Shown: positions 1 through 11,273 of the stretch, one piece after another
Position numbering within the stretch: the stretch's first letter is position 1
How the letters are laid out: each line of letters opens with the position of its first letter
Source: Gordius sp. MW1
Lineage: Eukaryota; Nematomorpha; Gordioida; Gordea; Gordiidae
Length of the DNA stretch: 64,000 bases
Reading direction: 5' to 3'
Assembly: GCA_964036665.1 (NCBI GenBank)
Contig: OZ038528.1
Location: 17,905,245-17,969,244, forward strand
The notes under the pieces: model-generated
The model's database searches: none
What the model saw: the letters and a program-made list of their open reading frames with translations, nothing else
What the model was told of the DNA's origin: nothing
Program-made: the position numbers and the translations under genes

Positions 1-747
1 GCACCCTCAAAGCTTCACTATTTATTGATGAAAATTGCGCGCCTTTAGGTTGAAGTGTAAATATAAATATTACGTCCACGAGGAAGCTAGAAATTTGTGT
101 ATTTTTGCTAATTTATCAAAAACTTAATTTATTATAAGTTAGCAATAAAATATATTAACTATTGTTTATTACTCTTTAAGTTAAAATATTTTTGGTGCAA
201 AATGGTACTTAAATTTTTTCAAATATGCTTAAAACTATATCATGACTTTGATTTAATTAGAATAATTTATCTAAAAGCACCGATTAATCTCGCAATGAAT
301 AGAATCAATCTAAGATTTCAGAATGTTTATAAGTTGTGATATGATCTTAGATATAACCATAGACTGCTTATCAACGACAAAATGTGTACTCTTTTTTCCG
401 CCATCTTGACTTGCACTTTGTATAGTGGTAAGGTAATCATATAGAAATTCGTAATTTTCGCAAATTAAATAATCTTAAAATGGTAAATAAAAAAATACTG
501 AATTGGGTAGATATCAAAAACAGCATTTTAATATAAATATCATTTAAAAAATACATAAAAATTAAAAATGTAAAAAATGCGATTAAAGTTTGTTTAATAA
601 TATAGCTCCATCAATTTTAATTGCTATTTTGTATAATATTAATTTATTTACGTTTGTTTTAATTTATAAACTAGTGATGAAGGTAAATTGACTGTTATAG
701 GGCAAAATTACATGGTTAAAATACACCAATTGCTCCCCTCAAGATGG
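1..747. other. AT-rich leader, no gene recognised
   Basis: AT-rich sequence with no recognisable coding exon, RNA gene or complete repeat. A short open stretch around 380-432 (+) ends in a GTAAGG donor-like site, but nothing identifies it as a gene. Confidence 0.5.
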
Positions 748-1049
748 AGGTTGATCGTCCGCAGGCTACTGACCAATGGAAAAAATGACCATTGGCCAAA
801 TAAATCGAAATTTTTTTTTTCGTTTTTGAATAGGTTAACATTGATAATTACCCTATGCCCTCCACTACAAGGGCCTATAACTAATTATTTTGCATTTAAT
901 ACCCCCCTATAGGCATTCTCGCCCATAAATTGCATAGCAAATATGCTACGTTTATACGGAGTATGGAAGAGTTCCCCCTTCCCTTCCCCCCTTCCCTTCC
1001 CCTACTCCCATTCCCCCCTTCCCCTTCCCACGAGGGCCGAAGGCCCGAG
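748..1049 (+). repeat. Copy of composite interspersed repeat (pyrimidine tract, GGGCCGAAGGCCC end)
   Basis: This segment shares three blocks, in order, with 10595-11273 and, inverted, 27237-27700. First is a core with an imperfect palindrome (ACCAATGG ... CCATTGGCC-like). Second is the block GCCCATAAATTGCATAGCAA. Third is a C/T-rich tract ending in the hairpin-forming GGGCCGAAGGCCCGAG. All three copies stop at the same CCCGAG terminus, which marks an element end. No protein is encoded. The family also carries tRNA-like segments in its other copies, so SINE-related mobilisation is likely but unproven. Confidence 0.7.
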
Positions 1050-1117
1050 ATTCTTAAATCTTTATTGATTCTTTTTATTTCCATCCTAAGCAAAAGCTAA
1101 TTTGGTTTTACTAAAAT

Positions 1118-1174
1118 TTCATATTGATGCTTTTTAATTGCTTTATGCTGCTTTTAAATTGAGCTACATTCTAA
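1118..1174. repeat. 57-bp direct repeat, left copy (LINE target duplication)
   Basis: Identical over 57 bases to 1556-1612 and flanks the LINE tail directly. It begins TTCATATTGATGC and ends CTACATTCTAA. It is unusually long for a target-site duplication. Confidence 0.85.
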
Positions 1175-1555
1175 GACTCTCGCCGAACACCGCAAAACGG
1201 TTAAATACCAGGCCCTCCTACCATCTAATATCTTTACCCCTATCGTTGCCTCGTGTTCTGGGACTTTTGGTCCGGCCGCCATTAAGCTTTTTAAAGAAAT
1301 CAGCCGTCGCTGCCCGCCCTCTAAATATTCCTCTAATTTTTTACTTAAACAAAAAATTGGTATTTTTATAGCTAAGTACAATTTTAAATCCCTGGCCGAC
1401 AGTTGGCCACTTTTACAAGATGACACATGCGACATTTTTGAATCATAATATTTTTATTTTGTTTTACATCCGCTATATTTTTCGAATTTTGACACTTCGT
1501 TTTTATAATGTTCTTACGTTCAAATAAACAATATATACATTTAAAAAAAAAAAAA
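1175..1555 (+). mobile_element. 5'-truncated LINE (non-LTR retrotransposon) 3' end with poly(A)
   Basis: A 381-bp insert ends in an AATAAA-type signal near 1522 and an A tract at about 1542-1555. An open frame from about 1176 to a TAA near 1447 reads LLPSNIFTPIVAS, then a Gly/Pro/Ala turn, then IKLFKEISRR. This resembles the extreme C-terminus of LINE-type reverse transcriptase polyproteins (family resemblance from memory). The insert is bounded by identical 57-bp direct repeats at 1118-1174 and 1556-1612. 5' truncation, poly(A) and flanking duplication together are typical of target-primed reverse transcription. It is dead, since only the tail remains. Confidence 0.75.
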
Positions 1556-1612
1556 TTCATATTGATGCTTTTTAATTGCTTTATGCTGCTTTTAAATTGA
1601 GCTACATTCTAA
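1556..1612. repeat. 57-bp direct repeat, right copy (LINE target duplication)
   Basis: Exact partner of 1118-1174, beginning immediately after the poly(A) tract of the LINE tail. Confidence 0.85.
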
Positions 1613-4600
1613 AAGTTATGACTATAAAATAAATAAGGCCAAGAAATTTTTATACATCCTTTTATTGAGATTAGATGTCCTTATGAGATTTGTAGATAAT
1701 ATTTAATCATTAAATTAGAGGCATTTTCAAGTTTTTTATATGACTGTTTAAGCTATAAATTGTATTCACAGATTACTAAAGTCAGTGTTTTGATCCCCGC
1801 GATGCTAGTGCACGAATCTGGTAGAATTAGTAAAGTCAAATAATTTTTGGATAAATTTGAATCATCTATTTAAAAAAAGTTAAGCATATATGCCTAAAAT
1901 AAATGCCGCAAATTTTGTTAAAGCTTTGCCATGTAACACCTTCGTTGCAATGCCTAATTGTTTTTTAATGTTTAAATAAATATTTAGACTGAATTGGCGG
2001 ACAAAGCAAATTATAACAAAACATAGAAGCATTCATATATAGTATTTTTCAGAATTTATATTATTTTTAGAATCCTATACAAACTTAAATTCAATTCAAA
2101 AGACTCATATAAATCTTTACACACCTCAATAGCAAATGCAAATCAGAAGCGACCTGCTCATAACTGTTGAGTTTTCGCATCTGCTCTTTTGATTCAGATG
2201 TCGCTTATTGTTGTGTTTTTATTAACCTTACAGATATAAGGAGTAAGGACTCCCATAAATTTGGTCGGAATTAAGGAGTTAGGCGTGTGATCGGGCATAA
2301 ATTTTCAGTTTCGCTAACGCCAACTTTACCTGCATAAAACAACGCTTGCTTTAAATTTACCCACCCTTGAATTTAAGCTATGAAAAAGTCCGCTTTATTT
2401 TTAGCATCCTCTCAACCTCACCCTCGCGTTTTCATTAGTTATTTGTCTAAAGATTTATAAATTATAACCTTTTTGATATTACTAGTTAATAAGTGGTTAA
2501 TCCTAGTTCTTTTGGTTATCTTCCCAACAACATTAGTCAAAGTCTAAACCCATTTTATTTTAACAAATTTGCCTTCAGGTAACAATTTAAGTTGTCAGAA
2601 CAATGTTACAAAATTACCTGACTTAACCATAAATCGACTACCTTTGTTCAGAATTAGGGATTGCTTCTACCTTTTGGTATTTCAAGGATTCGATTAAATA
2701 ATTATTATTCATAAGAGCCATAAATTAATTTTTTCCTATATCGGCGGCGCATTGGTTTTATGGTGATAAATGAAGCAAAGCTCTAAAAGCCGTTGTTCAA
2801 AATTTTTACTCTTGAAATCAAATCTTAGAACTTACTTGATGAGATATGGGAATGTGGTTGCTATTATGATAACTAAATCATTCATGTGAAAGAGGCCATG
2901 TATAAAGATAGTAGATAATTAAGTTTGTCTTGGTAGCTAAAAAGCTATAAATCAGTTTCAAGTTACATGAATTATGTCATTCTATTATTTAATTAATAAC
3001 AAATTTTAAATTTCAAGGGCATCTTGACTGTAATTTGTGCTTGTGGTTATCCATTGTAAAATGCGGATTATATTATATTGCGTAAGATTAATTTGCTTAA
3101 TTTAACTCAGACTCTTGTATGATTAAAATTCGCATTAAGATGTTTTAAGATCTATCCTTTCCTTATTAGTAACAGCTGTTTAAAAAGGTATCTAAGTCTA
3201 TAATAAAAAATGTTCTTACAGATGTTTTGGCAAACCATTTAGATGTTAAAAACTCAACTAAATTAAAACTTTGTTCTTACACCACAAAATTTTTATCCCT
3301 TATAAATTCTATATTTCTTCCTTTGCCCAATTTTTATAATATAATTTATTATAAATTTAGGGGTATGAAAATAGGTTTCATGATGTCCGATGTCTTCGTC
3401 GTATTTTTATCTAATGTTTATCAATATTTCTTTAAATTCATTACATAAATTTTGTTCAATAATTTCAATTTATTTGAGATTTTCACGTTTATCTAGAATT
3501 TAAAAAGGTACCTTTTTTACTCTCTATTGATTAAATTTACAACGACTAAACAATTATTTCGTCTAGAAGAGTCGTCCACGGGAGTAACACATTTAAAGTA
3601 TATTCGCTGAGCTCAGAGTAAGAATTTGAAATAATTATGGATCGGGATGGTTCGTAATATATGTAATATTGACATCAAAAGTATAGTATCAGTGAAAGGG
3701 CAAAATCTACGTCCTTTGACAATCTATTTTTTCAAAAGTAATGATAACAAAAAAAATTATGTGGTATAACCATTTCATTGTTTTAGCCAAATTTTGCATA
3801 ATTTTACTTTTCGTGACTCTTAGAAAATTAACTAATCACATAGCTATGCGTTATATCAACTTATACATATTGAGTTAGTTTCTCTGTTTAGGTCTAAAAA
3901 AAATTTGTGCACACTGCGTGATAAGATAATTTTAATATTGTATTGTAGGGGTATATGGTTGTAAGTTAAAAGTTTAACAAGAACGAATTTTTTTTGAACA
4001 ATTTATTTTTAAAAGGTGTGCGTATGTGATTTTAGGCTGCAAATTGCTTTATTTTATTTTACCATACCACCATAAACCCATCACATATCTATATAAAATA
4101 TTCGTAAATCATTATTATGACAAACGCCTTCATTGTTCCACGTCCAACCCGCTTCCTTCCCCTTAGTTTGTGTCACTTGTCGTTTGAACAATCATCACAA
4201 CTTCCCCGCGTTTATATTCACTGTCGAACCCTCCTTTCTACGTTTAGTAGCTTTTAAATTTCGCTAAATCCTATTTTACGCGCCCCCATGAAGATTTGGA
4301 AGATAAGTTAAAGCAATTTAAGGTTAATAAATCTCCATCAAATTATCGATTCTTAGGAAATTATGGAGGTAATATTAGCAAAAAAATTTCGATTTAAGTT
4401 TTTTATACTAATATTATTAATGAAATATATTGACGATAAAAATCGCAAACAAATATTTGCTACACTTTAAGCATAGATCCACAAAATTTTGACATTTTCC
4501 ATATTTAATTATGCCAATATTACTTAAATGTTTGACACAATTTATTAGTGCGAGTTACTTAAAGCACGGCCCGAGTTTTATAAATGTAGATATATATTAA

Positions 4601-5820
4601 TATCGACCCAGGCCTTAAAATTTGCCTAAAATTTTGCCCGGCCGGAAATAATTCAAAAGATAAAATATGTGAAGCTCTCGGAACTGAAGTCTGCAATTCT
4701 TGAAATCCGAATGAATCAAGATAATTAATTAATATTGTGAGCATTCACCCAATTTTTTCGCCCTATGTCACATTTATCGTAATCCTTGTATTAAAAAGTT
4801 TAAAAAGAAAAAAGTTTATTTTCTTTTCTGGCTAGAAAATTTAATTGTTTGTTTTGTCCCAATTATATAAATGTTTGAACCTACAATTCCTGCTTATCAC
4901 TAAAAGGTGTAATTATAAATTTAAATATTATATTCATATATAAATTTTTATTGTTAAATTGCTTAATGAAAGTTTTTAATAATTTGTTAAAATTCGGACC
5001 TTACGAATCTTGACTGTCTTAAAATATGAGGTTCCAGGAAATATTAATTAGCAGGTTTCTATATATAACTCGCCACAAATGTTTCTAAATAACAAAATTA
5101 TTAAAATGCAGAATTTTACTATAGCGCAAATTATATTAATTCGTTAATCTCTCTTCTAAAACATTTTGTTTATATTGAGGGCCTTCGTTTGTTGCAAACC
5201 TGTTGATCATTAAACAAGAATTTCCATTCTTAAATATTCTAAAACATTTCATGTTAAATTTTAAATAGCACGGCATCACCTTGTAGTCTAGGTTTTTGCT
5301 CCCCATAATAAGGGTATAGCTCCCAATAAATCCTCAATTATTGACTCAAATAGTTGACAAATTAACAACGCATAGTTTTAAGTTTATATAAATGTTTCCT
5401 TCTTACAAATGCATCCACGAGGATATATCACTAGTGTGTTATGGGAATGGGGTTGATTTTAATTGCCTACTTTTGTAAGTTATGTGTAGGAGAAGTTTTT
5501 TTTTTTACATTTACTTCAGATTACCTCTACTCTATTTAATTAAGGATTCTCTTTCTCCCCCTCCTTTCACTCTCCCAACAATTATGGGCTTAATTTCGAT
5601 CAATGCCTTTGCAATACAACTTAAATTGTCTCTCACAGAAATTTTGCCATAATATGTCTAATTGTAATTGACTCAGCACCATTTTCCGCATCATATAAAA
5701 TAAAATGAAATAGATTTTACCTTGAAAAAAAATATGTTTACAGAGCAGGAATCAATGAATGGTGCCAGATTGGAAAATCATTTTGTTTCGACAGCGATCC
5801 GCACACTAATTTGTCCACAA
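1613..5820. other. Intergenic, no gene recognised
   Basis: AT-rich sequence without a recognised exon, tRNA or complete repeat. A few short open frames exist, for example about 2130-2210 on the minus strand and 3227-3448 on the plus strand, but none has convincing similarity or paired splice sites. Around 4620 is a short GC-rich patch (CCCGGCCGG) like the subterminal repeats of the hAT-type MITEs seen elsewhere in the window. Confidence 0.5.
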
Positions 5821-6420
5821 GGGCGTAGCCGGATTTAAATTAGGGGGTGCGGGGTAGAGGTTAGATTTGTTAAAAATTTTAAGCCTGAACCTTAACCCGA
5901 TCCGGTTTTATAACCAAATTGGGCCCGCTCGAACCCTTTTAAGCGTCCCCCACCATGCCCTAATCATTAGAGCTGCCCGAACTGCCCGGCTCGAAATGAT
6001 AAGTTTTTAAATGTTAGTAATCTTTTTGTCAGATTTTCCTATTTTTTGAATTGAATTCTCGATTATTTTGGTTAAGAACCGCGATTAATCAAATAAGAAA
6101 GTGACAAAGTAATACACGAAGACAAAATATTACACTTCATAAAAAATCTCATTATGCTCGAATTGCCCGACTCTTATTTTGGTGCCCTCCCGGGTCCGCC
6201 CTAAAATTTAAATTTACGACAGTTGCCGGGGCAGGTTTGGCCCTTGAGCTGGGTGGTCGGGCAGCGGGCCGGGGCGGGCTTTTCTGATCTCTGGTGCGGG
6301 GCAAGAACATTATTAATGGTTAAAAAATTTGCAAAGAATTATAAAAATAATCAATTTGTTTATGAATTATATTTTCATTTCTAAATTTAAGGAAGGACGG
6401 CGACATCTCCCTGACTACGC
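5821..6420 (+). mobile_element. GCGTAGCC-type MITE interrupted by a hAT-like element
   Basis: The left end GGGCGTAGCCGGATTTAAAT and right end (…CTGACTACGC) match the MITE family seen about ten times in this window. The normally ~160-bp unit is expanded to 600 bp because a second element (5855-6293) sits inside it. The family has terminal inverted repeats around ATGGGCGTAGCCAG and G-rich/C-rich subterminal blocks. Confidence 0.65.
5855..6293. mobile_element. hAT-like non-autonomous element nested in MITE
   Basis: It is flanked by a perfect 8-bp duplication, GTGCGGGG, at 5847-5854 and 6294-6301. The ends are imperfect inverted repeats (TAGAGGTTAG against CAGAGATCAG). Both ends are rich in CCCG/CGGG subterminal repeats. 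An 8-bp duplication is the hallmark of hAT transposition. No transposase is encoded in its 439 bp. Confidence 0.7.
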
Positions 6421-6552
6421 GTGTGGGTGTTTTATTAAATTATATAATTAGTAGTTTTTTTAGAGCTCAATAAAATTTTAATTTTTGTTGGCGATTGACT
6501 GCTTAATCTATAGAAATTAAATGCTTTAAAAAAGGTGTATAATAGTCTAGCT

Positions 6553-7278
6553 CAGTGGCTCTTAACCTTTTTATACACGCGGCCCCCCAAATATTTTATA
6601 ATTTGTTTGCGGCCCCCCATTTTTTCATAATAATTCATATTTGTTATATTATATATAATATATTGATTTTCTGTTATTTTTTCATTTTATTATATAACAA
6701 ACATAAAACACAACTTTATTATTTCATTGTCTATTTAAAATTTAAATAGATGATGAAATAATAACAACATAAAAACTTCTTAATTAAACATAAAAACAAT
6801 GTTTAAAATAAAAAATATATGCATTCGGAAATATATTTAATGAGATTTCTGCTGCTGAACATCTTCAGCCAATTTGTTAATTCTTGGTTCAATTGATTGT
6901 AATGCTATCCTCATGCAGGAATCTAGTCGCAATCGATTGCGTTTTAGTTTTTATATCCACCATAGTTGAGATTGAGAAGCCTTTTCACATAAATATGTAC
7001 TAGCGAAAGGCAGCAAATTTTGAATTGCTGCTGAAAAAAATGAAGGATATTCTGCACGAATTTGTATCCAAAATTGCGGCAAACTTTTAGTTATAAACAA
7101 AAATTTTAAATTACAATCATTTATTAATTCTAATAATGAATCTTAAGGCAACGAGTTCGAATCCCCTGGTGAGTATTTTTTCTAAAGCTTTTCTGAATAT
7201 TTTTATTTTATTTTAAAAAAAGTTGGCGGCCCCCCGGCAAACTTCTCGCGACCCCCTACCCCAGGTTAAGAATCACTG
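6553..7278 (-). mobile_element. Degenerate hAT (Charlie-like) transposon
   Basis: It is bounded by the perfect 8-bp target duplication GTCTAGCT at 6545-6552 and 7279-7286. Its terminal inverted repeats are CAGTGGCTCTTAACCT and AGGTTAAGAATCACTG, close to the CAGTGGTTCTNAACC ends of the hAT-Charlie group. Subterminal GGCCCCCC blocks occur near both ends. A decayed transposase C-terminus lies inside on the minus strand. At about 7144-7172 there is a tRNA B-box-like string (GAGTTCGAATCCCC) that may mark a SINE fragment. Confidence 0.85.
6838..7088 (-). pseudogene. hAT transposase C-terminal remnant
   Basis: The minus-strand frame reads EYPSFFSAAIQNLLPFAS, then YLCEKASQ, then, after an in-frame stop, KLKRNRLRLDSCMRIAL and IEPRINKL, ending at a TAA. 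This order (LLPFAST-YLCE-x-x-FS, K-x-RNRL, D-x-RLAL, P-I-x-KL) matches the C-terminal dimerisation region of hAT transposases of the Charlie/ZBED5/SCAND3 type. The stop inside the RNRL block and the missing N-terminal two thirds show it is a fossil. Confidence 0.8.
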
Positions 7279-7286
7279 GTCTAGCT

Positions 7287-10200
7287 TCTTTTTGTCTATA
7301 AACAAAATGTTTTTGAAAAGCCAATCTTAACCATACCACCACTCAACCAACTCACTAAATGTACCTCTTGCAGCAATCTTAAAATTTTCATTTAAAATCC
7401 GTTTACTACAAATTCTAAAGATGAACAATAACAGAAAGTAAAAAATGTTTTAACGTGACTAAGGCGTACTTTTTGAGCCAAGCCTGACCCGCCTACTACC
7501 CAAGATAGACTAAGTAAGGAGCAATCCCGAATTTTAAGTTCTATAACATTTTTATATAATTATCGCATTAAAAGTATTTGCTACTATAAAAAATTTGATC
7601 ATAAACAAGTGTTTAATATTAAAGCTTAAACGTCTTCAGCCCTATATTTGGCGGCCCTGGCATACAAATGATTTTAAGAGCACTTTATAACGATATTTTT
7701 TTAACTGAGGTACGCAAAAAATTCACAAAACTTTAGCTGGTGGTTAATCATCATCGCTAGTCCAAAAAAAACGTTCTCTAGCTAACTTTAATAAGCATTT
7801 TTAAATGTTTTAGGATACACCTGTTGCGTTGTAGCATAATACTTAACAGCATGAGTAAATAAGCATAATTAATAGCTATGATCATTTTTAGACACAAGAC
7901 AGCTTTAGGCTATGCTTTCTCGAAATTCTTGAATTCAGGATCTAAAAAACTATCATTGGGTACTTACAATACCCTTTTGTACTGTATTTTGATGTTTTAA
8001 CAAACATATTACCCCTTGGGGTTGAATAAAATACGAATTGACTTTTGAAGTGTCAAAACAAAAACAAAGCTTAGGTTTTAAAAACCCATTAAACTTGACG
8101 ACGACCTTATAAATTTTAAAAGGGTTTAATTTGAAGAGTGACCACAAACCAAATATGATCAATTTTTTGCAAACTGAAAACAATAATAAATATCCATTTC
8201 TAAACTTTAATATAAAATAAGATTGTTGAGGGTGCCCTTCCTCTAAACCATATAATATATTTTGAATTGAACGAGATTACAGTAAGATCTCAAAAAAACA
8301 CCTTTATGTCCCTAAATTATTCAAAACCATTTGCCTCATTTATTTAAACTATGACTAAGCGAGCACTTGTTTAAATTCATTATTTAAAAGTAAATACGTC
8401 CCTATTTTCCTAAAATAAAAACATGTTTTTTAATAATATAAGGCAATTTATTTAATGCTAAAAATTAAGGCCGAATCTTGGATATCGAAAATGGCTCATA
8501 AATAATTTCTCCCTACAAGTATATAAGCCTCTTGAAACTCATTAAAAAGGAGGCATTGAATAATATTTTTGGTTGTAACGCGACTAACTTAAACATCATA
8601 CTAAAATGCCAAACAATGGATTTGGGATCATTATTACATTTAGATGGTTTGGACCATATTAGTCCGACGCCTATAAAAATTAGCTATAATTATCGTAATC
8701 CTTCAATTATATCATCATTACAATAGCGAAATACTATTGTCACTTTCTCATTCTAAATTATAAATGTAATTAAGCAATAAATACGGATAACCTATGCATG
8801 CCCATTATTACTCCCAAGTTTTTATTATATAAATGAGCTGGGAAATAACGAGTTAAATTTTTTACAATTTCTAATAAAACGTTCAAGGTCTCGTAAAATT
8901 TAAGGTAATTATGTGTCTTTCTTGTCCCATTAATATATCTTCAAGGTGCGACCCATTACAATGAGAGTACCATTTTGTTCGTACATCTTTTACAATTTCA
9001 TAACTCGCACCCTGGCATTTTTGTATATGGCAAATACTCACCACCAGTCAGATAGACAAGGGACATAAGATAAAAAATTTACTGTGTTTACCTAACCCAA
9101 TTATGGTACGGACATTATGAAATGTAGCTATTAAATTTCCCCATTCGTATGTCATTTATTCACCTATTGCATATATTTTTTTCATTTCATTTATAATGGA
9201 TGGTCAAGGTCTTGGGCAACATTCCCCCCTCCCCTCCAAGAAAAAAAACCTGGTCCCTTTATTTATTTAAACAAATATTATGTTTAATATTAATTCTAAT
9301 ATATAATGTCAAAATTAATGTTTTTGTTTCTAATTATAAATGCTTTTATAGGTTGTAGAATTAAGAGTGGATTAATAAGGTATGTTACAAGTGCCTTGCA
9401 AAATATATTTTCTTCAGTCCGAGTCCAACTTGAGCCTTATCTTTTAACATTTAATTGGTCCGAGCCCGATCCTAATTATGGTCCAACGCGAGACCGAGTC
9501 CGGCCTGGTTTTTTTAAAGATTAAAATTGTAGGGAAATTGTAATATATGAATTATAATGAATTTAATTGCTATTAATTTATTTAAACAAAAGTAAGTATG
9601 TTGACTTAAGAACCCAACTTCTCTTGCTGCAACTTAATTACCTATTTTTTTAATGCGCAAATTTAACTCAAAATAACAAACTATTTAAATAATTTGTTTT
9701 CAATAATGTAAAAATTATTTATTCTTAACTTCCACCGCTACTCGTATGACAAGATGAATATTTATATTTTGGTCTTAGACACATGGAGGGACTGGAAAAT
9801 AATAACTATATTGATTGCTAGGCATTTATGGGCTCGTTTTTAGGTCATGTACGTTTTGTCGTGTCCAACTTTTAATATTTATTAATTGTTATGCAATTTT
9901 TGGGCTCTCTTTTGGTCGTCCTGTCCAACTTTTCTTTTTAATTTCTATGCAAGTTATGGGCTCGCTTTTGGTTGTCCTGTCCATCCTGCCCCGTCCTGTC
10001 CAGCTTTTATTATTAATTGCTATCAAAACTTATGCCTCAGTAAAAGACGTCCCCCCCCCCGCATTTCCTCTTTTAAAGTTCATATGGATTATGGACGAGT
10101 TTTGAAAAATAGTCCCCAGAAATTAGCACAAGTCCGAATGTATTATAATGAATATTATGTATGCCAATGGCCTAGGGAAGGGTGGGGGGTTTCGGGTTAG

Positions 10201-10594
10201 AACCCCCCGCCCCTCACTGACAAAAAAATTAATTATCTTTCCTAAATATAATGATATTAATAGGACTCTTGTTAGTGCTGCGCTGATAAAAATAATTAAT
10301 TACCACTTAATTGATCATTTTATTTGAAAATTTAATTATTTTAAAACTATCTATACATAAACTTTCCGTCCCTAGTGCTTGTTTTAAAATTAGAAGAAAT
10401 TTAATTTATAATTTATTATCTCCAAAGTATCTCAATCAACCTCTAAAATAGAAGAAGAAGCTAATACAAGTCAAAGTTTAGTATAAAGATAATTAGTTTT
10501 CTAAGTGTTTTACATGTTAAAGATTTACTTTAGAATTCTTATTTGTGGAAATAGCGAGTGTTAATACTACTAGAGAAGAGCTTAAAAATAAAGT
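7287..10594. other. Intergenic with repeat fragments, no gene recognised
   Basis: No host gene is recognised. At about 9415-9515 a CCGAG/CGAGCCCG-rich patch resembles the subterminal repeats of the hAT-like MITEs. From about 9870 to 10030 the phrase 'TGCTATGCAA(TTT)ATGGGCTCG' followed by GTCCGTCC/GTCCTGTCC-like repeats recurs two to three times; it is shared with the composite repeat at 10595. The open frames at 9815-10105 and 9886-10200 are made of this repeat and are not genes. Confidence 0.55.
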
Positions 10595-11273
10595 ATTAAT
10601 TGCTATGCAATTTATGGGCTCGTTTTTTGTTGTCCGTCCGTTGTCCGTCCGTTGTCCATTGTCCACCAAGTTATGGCGCCAGCTTTATGACCTGGAGGTC
10701 TTGAGTTCAAGCCAGGGAGAGGACGAATTTTTTTTTAATTTTTTTAAATTAAATTAATATTTTGTTCTTGTTAATAACATTGATAAGATGAATTTTTGAC
10801 CGTCCGCTGGCTACTGACCAATGAAAAAATGACCATTGGCCAAATAAATCGAAATTTTATTTTTTCGTCTTTGAATTGGGTATATTAGGTTAACATTGAT
10901 AAATACCCTATGCCCTTTCCTACAAGGGCCTACGCCTCTACTAATATGGGTCCCTATGCCCCAACAAAAGCCTATGCCTTTACTAATGTGGGCTCGAATC
11001 CCGGCTAGGGCAAATTTTTTTATCAAATTAATATATTGTTCTTGTTAATACCATTTAACTTTTTAAATATTTTGTATGAATTAATAATTAACTAATAATT
11101 TTGCATTTAATACCCCCCTATGGGCATTCTCGCCCCTTCCCACCTTTCTCGCCCATAAATTGCATAGCAAATATGCTACGTTTATACGGAGTTATAGATG
11201 AGTCGTCCCCCCTTCCCTTCCCCTCCCCTTCCCCTCCCCTTCTCCCCCTTCCCACGAGGGCCGAAGGCCCGAG
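10595..11273 (+). repeat. Composite interspersed repeat, fullest copy, with tRNA-like segments
   Basis: It starts at ATTGCTATGCAATTTATGGG, runs through GTCCGTCCG repeats, then two tRNA-promoter-like segments: B-box GAGTTCAAGCC near 10703 and GGCTCGAATCCCGGC near 10991. Next come the palindromic CCAATG..CATTGG core, a C/T tract, and the hairpin GGGCCGAAGGCCCGAG. The same order is found, inverted, at 27237-27700 and partly at 748-1049. The tRNA-like internal promoters suggest a SINE-derived or SINE-captured element. No protein is encoded. Confidence 0.7.

Noticed and set aside
896..1093. Minus-strand 65-codon frame rich in Gly/Arg/Glu
   Set aside because: It is a translation of the pyrimidine tract of the composite repeat; the same pseudo-peptide recurs at 27179-27403.
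2125..2345. Two possible minus-strand mini-exons (EQMRKLNSYEQVASD; VKLALAKLKIYARS)
   Set aside because: The acceptor of the first lacks a pyrimidine tract, the second hits a stop before any usable donor, and the two do not join in phase.
8925..9087. Minus-strand frame of about 54 codons (GASYEIVKDVRTKWYSHC)
   Set aside because: It looks protein-like, but no matching upstream exon keeps phase and I recognise no family. It may be a transposon relic.
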